DNA from: a virus
Length of the DNA: 45,528 nucleotides
Strand: one strand, 5' to 3'
Virus record (IMG/VR): IMGVR_UViG_3300009706_001403
Location: 1 to 45,528 of that record
Shown: positions 23,038 to 31,137 of the stretch, piece by piece
Numbering within the stretch: position 1 is the first letter of the stretch
Layout: every line of letters begins with the position of its first letter
Translations under genes and position numbers: made by a program
Notes under the pieces: generated by a model
Database searches by the model: none
Told to the model about the DNA's origin: nothing
What the model saw: only the letters and a program-made list of their open reading frames with translations

Positions 23038-23805
23038 ATGTTTATGCAGACCTTGCCTGTGCATAATGTGTCCGTCCGTGCCGCCCGATTCTGCCGGCCC
23101 CGCCACGAACCCAAGCCAGAATTTGACACTAAAACAGTGTTGGAATTGGCTGTCGCTGTGTATAAAGATCAGGGCTTTATTAAGTCCGGCGCCGGTGGGA
23201 CGGAGCGGTATGATGATAAGGGAGATTTGCTTCCTGAAGATAAATGGGTTATAACCGAAGACAACAAGACCCGGATACACAAACATCTTACAGGTGCCGC
23301 TACGTTAACCGTTACCAAAGATGACAAAGAATTTGCTGAAGAAATTCATGCACATTTTATGGGTTTGACATTTAAAAAACTTGCTGGTAAAACTAACGAT
23401 TTTGAAAACACTGCATTGAAACATCTCGAAAACGATCTGCTTGATCGTTTGGGTGTTGCGATTGTTGCGTCACTTCCAAAAAGTGTCGATCGTGCAAAGT
23501 TGCAGGACGAGCTCAAAGAGAAAACCGAAGACAGCGTATACGTTGGTAAGTTAGGCAAACGTTGCCAGTTTACTGTTGAAGTAAATGATATTCGCTTTGT
23601 TGAAAAATTTGGTATTCATCTTGTTACAACTATTGAAAGTGATAAGAATGTTCTTAAGTTTTTCTATGCAAACAGCCCTGCCTCAAATGGTATTGAGGTA
23701 GGAAAAACCATCAACATCGCCGCGTTCGTTAAAGGACAGGATGTTAGTAAATACAGCGGCGTAAAAGAAACGATGGTAAATCGTGTTAAAGTCAATGATG
23801 TCTGA
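23038..23805 (+). CDS. Putative nucleic-acid-binding protein with OB-like C-terminus
   Basis: The 255-residue protein is led by a strong sigma70-like promoter and AAGGA. The C-terminal stretch VLKFFYANSPASNGIEVGKTINIAAFVKGQDVSKYSGVKETMVNRVKV follows a pattern (K-x-F-x-G...GVKxT-xxRVKV) seen in OB-like domains of phage and plasmid DNA-metabolism proteins. The middle is alpha-helical and charged. A role in replication, such as single-strand binding, fits its position before the zinc-ribbon and ligase genes, but I cannot name a family. The first 70 bp are clearly more GC-rich than the surroundings. Confidence 0.55.
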   Translation: MFMQTLPVHNVSVRAARFCRPRHEPKPEFDTKTVLELAVAVYKDQGFIKSGAGGTERYDDKGDLLPEDKWVITEDNKTRIHKHLTGAATLTVTKDDKEFAEEIHAHFMGLTFKKLAGKTNDFENTALKHLENDLLDRLGVAIVASLPKSVDRAKLQDELKEKTEDSVYVGKLGKRCQFTVEVNDIRFVEKFGIHLVTTIESDKNVLKFFYANSPASNGIEVGKTINIAAFVKGQDVSKYSGVKETMVNRVKVNDV

Positions 23806-24430
23806 AAACACTTGGAGAAAGCATACGCTTTCTAAAGAAACAATTCTAAACAGATTAGGCGAATTAGGATTTGAGAAAACGGATCCTTTTGCTCGTACTG
23901 AAGTCTGGACAGAGTTTTTTCAACGTAATGATTTTTATGCTGTAAAGTATATTAAAGATCGGTCGCCGAGCGGTATGTTGCATATACTTTCAGGAGGTAA
24001 ATGGAGGTGGCAGATAAGAGTCGGTCAAAAGATTGATGGCGATTTTGATTATATTATAGCACTATGGGATGCCAAAGAGGGTGTCACGTATGATGCGTCA
24101 TTTTCAAATCCTATTAAACGAGACACTGGAACGCCAGTTTTTATGTTGAGAACTGTTAAAGCAAAAGACAATTATTTAGATCTTATTGAAAAGAATATTA
24201 TAGAATTTGAAAAATATGCTTTGAATGATGAGAACCATTGTCCAAAGTGTGGCGATATGTTAATACCTCGTAAAGCAAAGAAGTTACGGGTTGAAGCACC
24301 ATTTGCATTAGCAAGGGCAACAAGAGGGGAAGGCAGTCTTCCTAAGCAACGCACATATTTGGCTTGTAATGCCTGGCCAACTTGTGATTATCTTCAGTCA
24401 TATGTAAAGGAAACAAATGAAACCGTATGA
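23798..24430 (+). CDS. Zinc-ribbon protein with topoisomerase-type C4 motif
   Basis: The C-terminal part has HCPKCGDMLIPRK, then YLACNAWPTCDYLQ. This four-cysteine finger resembles those at the end of bacterial topoisomerase I (CPxCG..L..R.....F.gCs.yP.C.). The N-terminal 130 residues (about 210 in total) form an unrecognised domain with W-rich strands. It probably binds single-stranded DNA near the ligase, with which it overlaps by 14 bp. ATG 23798 is used; ATG 23795 or GTG 23783 are equally possible starts. Confidence 0.6.
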   Translation: MSENTWRKHTLSKETILNRLGELGFEKTDPFARTEVWTEFFQRNDFYAVKYIKDRSPSGMLHILSGGKWRWQIRVGQKIDGDFDYIIALWDAKEGVTYDASFSNPIKRDTGTPVFMLRTVKAKDNYLDLIEKNIIEFEKYALNDENHCPKCGDMLIPRKAKKLRVEAPFALARATRGEGSLPKQRTYLACNAWPTCDYLQSYVKETNETV

Positions 24431-25706
24431 AATAATACAGGCACTTGAAGCCGATAATTCAAGACTTGCTAAAGAAGCAATAATAGCAACTGAGGCAACT
24501 AACCCAGACTTCTGGAACATTGGTTTCTTTAAAGGTTGCCAACTTGCGTTAGATTCATTAGTTACATTTGGTGTTAAGAATGTACCAGTTACTAAAACAG
24601 ATGGCCCAGGACTTAGCGAAAGTGATTTTTTCTCACTAGCAGAATCTTTGCAAGCACGTAACCTTACTGGACACGCCGCTCGTGATGCTGTACAGGAATG
24701 TGCTGATAAAGCAACTATGAAAGAATGGAATGACTGGTACCGTAGAATTTTAATTAAAGATTTGCGTTGTGGTACAAGTGAGAAAACTATCAATAATGTA
24801 GTTAAAAAAATTAATAAGGATTTCATGGTTCCTGTATTTGGTTGCATGTTAGCACACGATGGCGCCAAGCACGAAAAAAAGATTAAAGGCGATTGCTTAG
24901 TTGAATACAAGTATGATGGCGTTAGAGTTATTGCTATTGTACAAAATGGTTCCGCTACGTTGTATAGCAGAAATGGAAAAATACTTACAAACTTTCCACA
25001 CATTGAAGAAGCATTAAGTAAACCTTACTTTAATGATTATGTCTTTGATGGTGAGGTTATGAGCGAAGACTTTCAAGCACTAATGAAACAAGTGCATAGG
25101 AAGAGTGGTGCTAAAACTGATGATGCCTATTTGGCATTGTTTGATGTATTGTCGATTAAAGAGTTTAATAAGGGTAAAAGCATTTGTAATACTATCGAGA
25201 GGAAACAGATGTTAAAGGATATGTCATTTGAGGCTCCTATTCGTGTTGTTGATTATCACGAAATCGATTTTGATACAGATGAAGGCCAAGCACAGTTCCA
25301 AGAGTTGAATAAGACTGCTTTGGAAAAAGGTTATGAAGGTTTAATGATTAAACCCGTTAATGCTTTATATGAATGTAAGCGAAGCCATGCTTGGTTAAAA
25401 ATTAAACCCTTTATTGAAGTATCTTTAGAGATTGTTGATACTGAAGAAGGCACTGGTAAAAACGTAGGCAAATTAGGTGCTCTTATTTGTGAAGGCACGG
25501 ACGATGGTGTGTTCATCCAAGTTAATGTTGGCAGTGGATTGACAGATGATCAGCGAGAAACATTCTGGGCAGTTAAGGATGCATTGATAGGCGAATTAGC
25601 AGAAGTTAGGGCCGATGCTATTACGCAAAACCAAGACGGAACATACAGTCTTAGGTTCCCAAGATTCAAAACCTTTAGAGGGTTTGAAGTAGGCGAAAAG
25701 ATATAA
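24417..25706 (+). CDS. ATP-dependent DNA ligase
   Basis: The 429-residue protein has the nucleotidyltransferase motif I EYKYDGVR with the adenylated Lys165. Further motifs are YSRNGK (III region), FDGEV (IIIa), EGLMIKPV (IV) and AWLKIKP (V). An N-terminal helical domain (residues 1-140) with DLRCGTSEKTINNV matches T4 gp30-type ligases, and an OB domain follows. It seals nicks during replication and repair, using ATP. It overlaps the zinc-ribbon gene. No terminator is visible at its end, and a new sigma70-like promoter follows at once. Confidence 0.96.
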   Translation: MKPYEIIQALEADNSRLAKEAIIATEATNPDFWNIGFFKGCQLALDSLVTFGVKNVPVTKTDGPGLSESDFFSLAESLQARNLTGHAARDAVQECADKATMKEWNDWYRRILIKDLRCGTSEKTINNVVKKINKDFMVPVFGCMLAHDGAKHEKKIKGDCLVEYKYDGVRVIAIVQNGSATLYSRNGKILTNFPHIEEALSKPYFNDYVFDGEVMSEDFQALMKQVHRKSGAKTDDAYLALFDVLSIKEFNKGKSICNTIERKQMLKDMSFEAPIRVVDYHEIDFDTDEGQAQFQELNKTALEKGYEGLMIKPVNALYECKRSHAWLKIKPFIEVSLEIVDTEEGTGKNVGKLGALICEGTDDGVFIQVNVGSGLTDDQRETFWAVKDALIGELAEVRADAITQNQDGTYSLRFPRFKTFRGFEVGEKI

Positions 25707-25713
25707 AAAACTC

Positions 25714-25742
25714 TTGCAATTATTGTAAATCTCAGTTATAAT
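25714..25742 (+). promoter_or_regulatory. Sigma70-like promoter
   Basis: TTGCAA (25714-25719), 17 bp, then TATAAT (25737-25742), located between the ligase gene and the run of small genes starting at 25785. Confidence 0.8.
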
Positions 25743-25784
25743 AACTATTGTAATTGGGATTTTTCTTTAAAGATAAGTAATGTT

Positions 25785-26036
25785 ATGAGTTTTAATCCGT
25801 TTTTGAATATGTGGGATTTAACAGAAGATGATTTGTTAGAAAAAATCAATTCTTTGGCAGGCAAAATTAGTGGCGCAAGACGTGCTGGTATGAGCGGCCA
25901 AATTATATTTCAAATGGAGCAATTGTATCATCAATTAAATGATGAATATCATTTACGATTACAAAAACAACAACCTAATCCAAAGGATGAAGTAATTAAT
26001 ATTGGTACAATTGAAGGAGAGGAACAAGATGAATAA
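25785..26036 (+). CDS. Hypothetical small acidic helical protein
   Basis: This 83-residue protein is largely helical (TEDDLLEKINSLAGKISGA, IIFQMEQLYHQLNDEYHLRLQKQQ) and has an acidic tail. It is the first gene after the 25714 promoter. It may form a coiled coil. No family is recognised. Confidence 0.7.
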   Translation: MSFNPFLNMWDLTEDDLLEKINSLAGKISGARRAGMSGQIIFQMEQLYHQLNDEYHLRLQKQQPNPKDEVINIGTIEGEEQDE

Positions 26037-26060
26037 TTGTATTTGTAGGAGTCAACTGTT

Positions 26061-26303
26061 ATGCACCATCCAAGTAAACACCTTATTTTAAAAGAAGGTA
26101 AACTAGAAAAAATAGTTAGTAAAACACTTTTAAAAGCATTTAATGATGTTGATGAAATGACATCATTTATAACTTTTGCATTGTTAACATTGTCGAATCA
26201 AGGAGTGATTAAACTACGACTTGATGTCTGGTTAGATGATGTAATCAACGAGTATTTGATTACACAATATGAGGAAGAAAACGGCGACGATGCTAGCGAA
26301 TGA
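26061..26303 (+). CDS. Hypothetical small protein
   Basis: The 80-residue protein follows AGGAG and is mostly helical (LEKIVSKTLLKAFNDVDEM). It ends in an acidic tail, EEENGDDASE. It overlaps the next gene by 14 bp, which supports translation as an operon. No function can be assigned. Confidence 0.65.
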   Translation: MHHPSKHLILKEGKLEKIVSKTLLKAFNDVDEMTSFITFALLTLSNQGVIKLRLDVWLDDVINEYLITQYEEENGDDASE

Positions 26304-26940
26304 TAATTTTGTAACATACAATACGGAATTTTTAGCAACTCGATATGTTAACGGCATGGTTGAACCTGTTGAATTTCATATTGAGGTTCATTTTCAATTT
26401 GGCCCCCAGGATGATAAACGAGATGAACCAAGTTTAGCATATAATAAATTAGGATTTTTTATAGAACATGTGTTGCATAAAAGTATGTTTATATCATATG
26501 AAGATGAATTTTGGTTTAGTGATCCAATAAAAGAACATATACGAACTAATCCAGTAATGTTTCCTGAGGCCCCATACGATGATATAATTACGCGAGTATT
26601 GTTTTATAAATTACAAGCAATAACATTTCCAGGTTTAATGATATTAGATGTATCGTCCTGGTCAAGTAGTACTAAGTTAAATTTTCATTATACTGGCGAA
26701 GAACAATGTACACTACCTGGAGTAAAAGAATGGATAGGTGATTTATCGTTCCATGATCAACCATGGTGGCACAGAGATGATTGTGATACTATAGATTTTA
26801 CACCCAAAGATAAAAAAGAACTTGACAACCCACCCGAAAATAGTGTAAACTTTGATATTATAACTGAAATCATGGATGGTGATAATACATTGGGTGAGGT
26901 AGTTGAATTAGCAAAATTTCGACCACAAATTGTAGAATGA
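26290..26940 (+). CDS. Hypothetical protein
   Basis: The 216-residue protein has tryptophan-rich segments (FWFSDPIKEHI, DQPWWHRDDC) and beta-rich stretches (FHIEVHFQFG). No motif is recognised. The start at 26290 follows GAGGAAG; ATG 26269 is a possible alternative. Its last codons overlap the DnaE-like fragment gene (ATGA). Position between the ligase and polymerase-like genes suggests a replication or early role. Confidence 0.65.
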   Translation: MLANDNFVTYNTEFLATRYVNGMVEPVEFHIEVHFQFGPQDDKRDEPSLAYNKLGFFIEHVLHKSMFISYEDEFWFSDPIKEHIRTNPVMFPEAPYDDIITRVLFYKLQAITFPGLMILDVSSWSSSTKLNFHYTGEEQCTLPGVKEWIGDLSFHDQPWWHRDDCDTIDFTPKDKKELDNPPENSVNFDIITEIMDGDNTLGEVVELAKFRPQIVE

Positions 26941-27482
26941 TAAAGAATTCATTAGGACAAATAGTATTAAATTCCAACGATTGTATGGAATTGGTGTATA
27001 ATGATTATAATCTGGATAATATTATAGTTAATGTAGACTACGACATCGATCTATTTAATAAATATACGCATATAATGAATAACAATTGGCCGGTGTTAAA
27101 AGCCAATGAGGCAGTAGAATTAGATATTATTGAATTTGATAAGTTAAATCAAACCAAATGGTTTATGCCAGATGAATATAAAGATTTAGATATTGTAAAT
27201 TACTTAATGGAAAAAGCAAAAACGCAAACACATACGATACATCAGTTACGAACTAAAGCAGAGTTAACAGTTTATAAAGAACGATGCCTCTTAGATTTGT
27301 TACGATTCCTGGTATATTTTGTAGAGACTATGAGGAAGCATAATATCGTTTGGGGTGTTGGCAGAGGATCGAGCGTAGCAAGTTATGTATTGTATTTGAT
27401 TGGTATTCATAAAGTAGATAGTATAAAATATGAACTTAATTTTAATGAGTTCTTAGTAGGAGATAAAAATGGTAGAACGTAA
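26937..27482 (+). CDS. Stand-alone fragment related to DNA polymerase III alpha (DnaE)
   Basis: Residues 139-173 read WGVGRGSSVASYVLYLIGI followed by KVDSIKYELNFNEFL. This matches the DnaE segment GRGSAAGS-VAY-LGIT-VDP-YDLLFERFL, the start of the PolIII-alpha palm. Upstream LLRFLVYFVETMRKHNI also follows DnaE spacing. The protein ends at 181 residues, before the catalytic Asp-x-Asp, so it cannot polymerise alone. It may be a domain used as a decoy or binding module for the host replisome, or a half of a split polymerase. It is coupled by overlap to genes on both sides, which argues against random decay. Confidence 0.75.
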   Translation: MIKNSLGQIVLNSNDCMELVYNDYNLDNIIVNVDYDIDLFNKYTHIMNNNWPVLKANEAVELDIIEFDKLNQTKWFMPDEYKDLDIVNYLMEKAKTQTHTIHQLRTKAELTVYKERCLLDLLRFLVYFVETMRKHNIVWGVGRGSSVASYVLYLIGIHKVDSIKYELNFNEFLVGDKNGRT

Positions 27483-27927
27483 AACAGCACAAGGCAGGGT
27501 TCTTGATATGGAAGCGTTGATGGCCGAACAACCAGAAACAATTGCCGCTGGCAATGCAGGAACGAATGCTAGAGGTGATAAGTTAGGACCAGGTGGCAAA
27601 ATTATTGAAACAGTGCAAGAAGCCGCGTCCGCATATTATGAAAATAATCCAAAGGCCGTCAAAACACAAAGCATTAAAGATGATCTTCCATCAGTACAAG
27701 CGGATAATATGCAACCAACAGAGGCAGGCTTAGATGTTCCGCAGATGCAAAAACAAGAATTTGACGAGTGGGTAGATCCTGAGGATACAGTTGAAACACC
27801 AACTGGAAAAGTAACTACAGAAGAAGATCGTGTAATAGCATCGGGGGATGCAAAGAAGCAAAAGAAAGAAAAAAGCAAAGAAACTCTAAATAAAGCAAAA
27901 AAGAGTATCGATGATCTTTATACATAG
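27469..27927 (+). CDS. Hypothetical acidic, probably disordered protein
   Basis: The 152-residue protein is rich in Lys, Glu, Asp and Gln with few hydrophobic residues, so it is likely disordered. It has a glycine-rich N-terminal part (AAGNAGTNARGDKLGPGGK) and a lysine-rich C-terminus ending KKSIDDLYT. The ribosome site is AGGAG. Such proteins in T4-like phages are often scaffold or virion-associated, but here it lies among early genes. Function unknown. Confidence 0.65.
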   Translation: MVERKTAQGRVLDMEALMAEQPETIAAGNAGTNARGDKLGPGGKIIETVQEAASAYYENNPKAVKTQSIKDDLPSVQADNMQPTEAGLDVPQMQKQEFDEWVDPEDTVETPTGKVTTEEDRVIASGDAKKQKKEKSKETLNKAKKSIDDLYT

Positions 27928-27936
27928 GATAAAATA

Positions 27937-28401
27937 ATGAAACAATTTTTAATATCTTTCTTTCTGATATTTTTAACAACACCAGCATATGGATTTAAGC
28001 AACAACATCAGGATCCGTGGCCACACGGCCCATGTATGTCTCAATATGATGGTGTAAGCCGTGCCGCTTGTTCATATAAAGATAGTACTATAGAAGCATG
28101 GGATAGAATGTGCATGGAACGATTAAATGATAGAGTTGCTAACGGTAAACTTACTGGTAGAACATATGATTTAAAAATGCTTATAGAAGTGGGCAATAAA
28201 TTTTGTAGATGCATTGTACGAAGACTTCAGTTAGAATATACTGAAGAAGATTTTTTAGAAAAAGTATATAAGCACATTACTAAAACTGGAATTAATCCTA
28301 ATGGCCCTGCCGATTGGGAGGCGGCCAATGCAGTATTAGAACCTACTAACATTTGTGCTCGACAACTTAAAATACAACCGGTAGTAAAAAATGAAAATTA
28401 G
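27937..28401 (+). CDS. Secreted Cys-containing protein
   Basis: The 154-residue protein starts with a signal peptide (MKQFLISFFLIFLTTPAYGF). The mature part has six cysteines (GPCMS, RAACSY, DRMCME, KFCRCIV, NICAR), which fits disulfide bonding in the periplasm. It may act on the envelope, for example in superinfection exclusion or lysis timing. No family is recognised. The end overlaps the GroES-like gene by 11 bp. Confidence 0.7.
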   Translation: MKQFLISFFLIFLTTPAYGFKQQHQDPWPHGPCMSQYDGVSRAACSYKDSTIEAWDRMCMERLNDRVANGKLTGRTYDLKMLIEVGNKFCRCIVRRLQLEYTEEDFLEKVYKHITKTGINPNGPADWEAANAVLEPTNICARQLKIQPVVKNEN

Positions 28402-28750
28402 AGCAATACAAGATAAGATACTTGCAATAAATCTTGAACACGGGGAACGCAAAACTGCTAGTGGAATTATTATTAGAGACGATAATATGAAAACCCACGG
28501 TATACGTCCCCGTTGGTGTCAAATATATAGTATGGGTAACAACTGTATATTTAAAGATGAGATTAAAGAGGGTGAATGGATTTTAGTACATCACGGAAGA
28601 TGGTCTGAAGGTATAAAATATCAAGATATGAAAATCTGGCAGATCGATCCTGAAGGTATTCTTATGCATAGTGAAACAAAACCATCACCTGAAAATTTGG
28701 GTATGTTTAGTAATCCTAGCCTGGGCCCTAACATTGAACTAATGAATTAA
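28391..28750 (+). CDS. GroES/T4 gp31-like co-chaperonin
   Basis: The 119-residue protein begins IRAIQDKILAINLE, like the GroES start IRPLHDRVIVK. A mobile-loop-like segment RKTASGIIIRDDN corresponds to KSAGGIVL, and CQIYSMGNN, IKEGEWILVHHG and ILMHSE follow the remaining strands. T4 gp31 replaces GroES so that GroEL can fold the major capsid protein; this is the likely role. The C-terminal 20 residues extend beyond GroES. DnaJ and ClpA are also encoded in the window. Confidence 0.8.
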   Translation: MKIRAIQDKILAINLEHGERKTASGIIIRDDNMKTHGIRPRWCQIYSMGNNCIFKDEIKEGEWILVHHGRWSEGIKYQDMKIWQIDPEGILMHSETKPSPENLGMFSNPSLGPNIELMN

Positions 28751-28996
28751 ATGCAAATTAAATTTGACGTTAAGGGTTTATCAACCCGCTCGCCATATAA
28801 AATACCAGTACGAGAGGGTGGTGCTCTGAATGCGAATTATACGCAATCGGAGGCCTTAGCCATCATTTGTAATAAATTAGGTCAGGTTGGTTTAGTTTAT
28901 GAAAAAGATTTTTACTGGGTTGACACATTCTTAAATGATGTTATAATAAAGTTTAATAGTAATGAAGATGCTGTAAGGGCAAGGTTAATGTTATGA
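28751..28996 (+). CDS. Hypothetical small protein
   Basis: The 81-residue protein starts at the ATG directly after the GroES-like stop and overlaps the next gene by 4 bp. It has mixed alpha/beta features (EALAIICNKLGQVGLVYEKDFYWVDTFLNDVIIKF) and no known motif. Confidence 0.65.
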   Translation: MQIKFDVKGLSTRSPYKIPVREGGALNANYTQSEALAIICNKLGQVGLVYEKDFYWVDTFLNDVIIKFNSNEDAVRARLML

Positions 28997-29163
28997 AGTT
29001 ACCAGAAATTAGTAAACCGGCCGGCCTTAGTACAACAGGCTTAACAGGTATTGTGTTAATGATATTACATATTACAGGATATTTAACAGGTTGGGCCTGG
29101 CCGATATTATATGTATTTTTAATTATTACCGGCGTCGGCCAAGAAAATAAAAAGCAAAAATAA
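28993..29163 (+). CDS. Small two-helix membrane protein (56 residues)
   Basis: The ORF starts in an ATGA overlap with the upstream gene and ends in a TAATG overlap with the clamp-loader gene, so translation is coupled on both sides. Two short hydrophobic helices (GLTGIVLMILHITGYL and WAWPILYVFLIITGV) are followed by a lysine-rich tail. It could place the downstream replication gene products near the membrane or act independently. No family is recognised. Confidence 0.7.
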   Translation: MKLPEISKPAGLSTTGLTGIVLMILHITGYLTGWAWPILYVFLIITGVGQENKKQK

Positions 29164-30089
29164 TGAAAGAATTGTGGGTAGAAAAATATAGGCCTGAGAA
29201 ATTAACAGAGTATGTGTTTCGAGATGAAGCACAAAAAGGACAAGTACATTCTTGGGTTAAAAGTGGTGCTATTCCACATTTGTTGTTTAGTGGCGCCCCC
29301 GGCGTAGGTAAAACAACTCTTGCGAAAGTGTTGCTAAATGAAATTGGTGCCGATTGGGGCGATGTGTTAGAGATTAATGCAAGCCGCGAACGTGGCATAG
29401 ATATAATTAGAGAAAAGATTACAAACTTTTGTAGCACATTACCATTTGGTGAATTCAAGTATATTATACTTGATGAAGCGGATTACACTACAGAGGGCGC
29501 ACAGGCGGCGCTACGTGGTGTTATGGAGCAGTATGCTAGTTCTGTTCGCTTTATATTAACGTGTAACTATCCGCATAGGGTTATTCCAGCAATACATTCT
29601 CGTTGTCAAGGTTTCCATATTGAACGGTTAGATGAAACCGATTATATGGTTAGGATTGGCCAAATACTTCAAGATGAAGATATTGAATTTGATATTCCAA
29701 CGTTGGAATTATATGTTAAAGTGTCTTATCCAGATTTACGCAAGTGTATTAATATGTGTCAAATGAATGCACAAACTGGTAAATTACTTTCTCCACATCG
29801 AAGTGAGAATGCCGGCCCAGATTATAAAGTTAAAATGGTAGAATTATTTCAAGCAGGACATATTAAAGAAGCACGTAAATTAATATGTAGCAAAGCAAGT
29901 CCAGCGGAATATGAAGATATTTTTAAATTTTTATATCGCAATTTAGAGTATTGGGGAGAAACAACAGATAAACAAAATGAAGCCATTTTAATTATTAGAG
30001 ATGGGTTAGTTAAGCATACAACGTGTGCCGATCCAGAAATTAATTTAGCGGCTTGTTTAGTACAATTAGAAGTATCACGTAATACTTGA
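29163..30089 (+). CDS. Sliding-clamp loader large subunit, T4 gp44/RFC-like
   Basis: This AAA+ ATPase loads the sliding clamp. The 308-residue protein starts LWVEKYRPEKLTEYVF, the classic RFC/gp44 N-terminus. Walker A GAPGVGKT is at residues 44-51 and Walker B ILDEADYTT near residue 100. FILTCNYPHRVIPAIHSRCQ holds sensor 1 and the SRC arginine finger, and DLRKCINMCQ is sensor 2. The small-subunit gene (gp62-like) is not recognised nearby. The start overlaps the preceding small membrane-protein gene. Confidence 0.96.
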   Translation: MKELWVEKYRPEKLTEYVFRDEAQKGQVHSWVKSGAIPHLLFSGAPGVGKTTLAKVLLNEIGADWGDVLEINASRERGIDIIREKITNFCSTLPFGEFKYIILDEADYTTEGAQAALRGVMEQYASSVRFILTCNYPHRVIPAIHSRCQGFHIERLDETDYMVRIGQILQDEDIEFDIPTLELYVKVSYPDLRKCINMCQMNAQTGKLLSPHRSENAGPDYKVKMVELFQAGHIKEARKLICSKASPAEYEDIFKFLYRNLEYWGETTDKQNEAILIIRDGLVKHTTCADPEINLAACLVQLEVSRNT

Positions 30090-30090
30090 C

Positions 30091-30098
30091 TATAAATA
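30091..30098 (+). promoter_or_regulatory. Consensus T4 late promoter TATAAATA
   Basis: TATAAATA lies directly after the clamp-loader stop. The next ATG (30116) has GAGGTG 4-5 nt upstream, so this gives a short leadered mRNA. Confidence 0.7.
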
Positions 30099-30115
30099 CG
30101 TGTGCGAGGTGAAAT

Positions 30116-30484
30116 ATGACATTAAGTTTTAAAAAAATGACAAAAGCCCAGTTAGAAGAATATGGACGTTCGTTAGGTATTGAGCTTGACAAAAGATTAA
30201 AAAAGTCTGCTCTTATATTACAGATACAAGAGTTTCTTGATGCACCACAAACTGTTGAGTCTATTACAACTAGACCAGATAGGGTACACACTGTAGAAGA
30301 AGCGTCAGGCGATGTGCAAAAAGTTATTGACTCATTGCCAGAATATACTGGAGAGAACAATGGACAGATAAGCAGTCTTGTAATGAAAGCACTTGGTAAA
30401 CTTTCAGGTAGCGGCAAAGTTAAATTTGGGCCAGTTGGCAAAGAATATCATATAATAATTAATAATAAGACATATAAGTTATAA
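30116..30484 (+). CDS. SAP/HeH-motif protein
   Basis: The first 45 residues (MTKAQLEEYGRSLGIELDKR, then LKKSALILQIQEFL) match the helix-extended-loop-helix/SAP-type DNA- or RNA-binding motif common near phage replication and head proteins. The second half (KVKFGPVGKEYHIIINNKTYKL) is a small beta unit. It is 122 residues, preceded by a consensus late promoter and a ribosome site. A late nucleic-acid-binding protein, perhaps packaged or involved in packaging, is plausible. Confidence 0.6.
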   Translation: MTLSFKKMTKAQLEEYGRSLGIELDKRLKKSALILQIQEFLDAPQTVESITTRPDRVHTVEEASGDVQKVIDSLPEYTGENNGQISSLVMKALGKLSGSGKVKFGPVGKEYHIIINNKTYKL

Positions 30485-30492
30485 AATGAATT

Positions 30493-31137
30493 ATGGCAAC
30501 CTTGGAAGAGTATTCTCTTCGAAGTTACAGCAAGAGGAACAAAATGCAATCTGGAAAGGTAATTTTAACGGATGCCGACGGTGTCTTATTGGACTGGGAA
30601 TATGCATTCCACAGTTGGATGAAAGAAAAAGGTTATAAGCCTATTAGAGGTTTTAAAAGATTATATCATATTGATATAAGATTTGATTTATCAAAAAAAG
30701 AAGGTCGTAAATTAGTTAATCAATTTAATGAAAGTGCCGCTATTGGGCACTTATCTTCTTTGCGGGATTCAATTAAGTATGTAAGGAAATTACATGAAGA
30801 GCACGGATATGTTTTTCACGTAATTACTTCTTTAACTAAAGAACGGTTTGCTGTTCGGGCAAGGCGAAAAAATCTTTATAATTTATTTGGTAATACTGCA
30901 ATAGAGAGATTAGTATCACTTGAGAGCGGCAGTGATAAGGACGAAGCATTAGCAGAATATAAAGATAGTGGCTGTTGGTGGATCGAAGATAAGCCAGCAA
31001 ATGCCGATTTAGGTTTAGAACTTGGTCTTAAAAGTATTTTAGTTGAACATACTCATAATAACACATATGATGGTAATGCTATTGTTGTTAAAAAATGGAA
31101 GGAAATTTATAACTTAGTCACTGCCACTAACGTTTAG
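30493..31137 (+). CDS. HAD-superfamily 5'-nucleotidase-like hydrolase
   Basis: The 214-residue protein has HAD motif I LTDADGVLLDW (Asp27, Asp29), motif II in VITSLT and motif IV in WWIEDKPANADLGLELG. These follow the pattern of deoxyribonucleotidases of the NT5C type found in phages. It would remove phosphate from (deoxy)nucleoside monophosphates or a related substrate. ATG 30493 is used; ATG 30544 is an alternative. Its end overlaps the convergent phoH gene by 11 bp. Confidence 0.75.
   Translation: MATLEEYSLRSYSKRNKMQSGKVILTDADGVLLDWEYAFHSWMKEKGYKPIRGFKRLYHIDIRFDLSKKEGRKLVNQFNESAAIGHLSSLRDSIKYVRKLHEEHGYVFHVITSLTKERFAVRARRKNLYNLFGNTAIERLVSLESGSDKDEALAEYKDSGCWWIEDKPANADLGLELGLKSILVEHTHNNTYDGNAIVVKKWKEIYNLVTATNV

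Noticed and set aside
26029-26091. Twenty-codon ORF overlapping the start of the 26061 gene
   Set aside because: The downstream gene has its own AGGAG and the short frame has no recognisable features.
27060-27068. ATAAATA-like words inside genes (for example near 27057 and 38370) as late promoters
   Set aside because: They lie within coding sequence with no start codon at a suitable distance and are expected by chance in AT-rich DNA.
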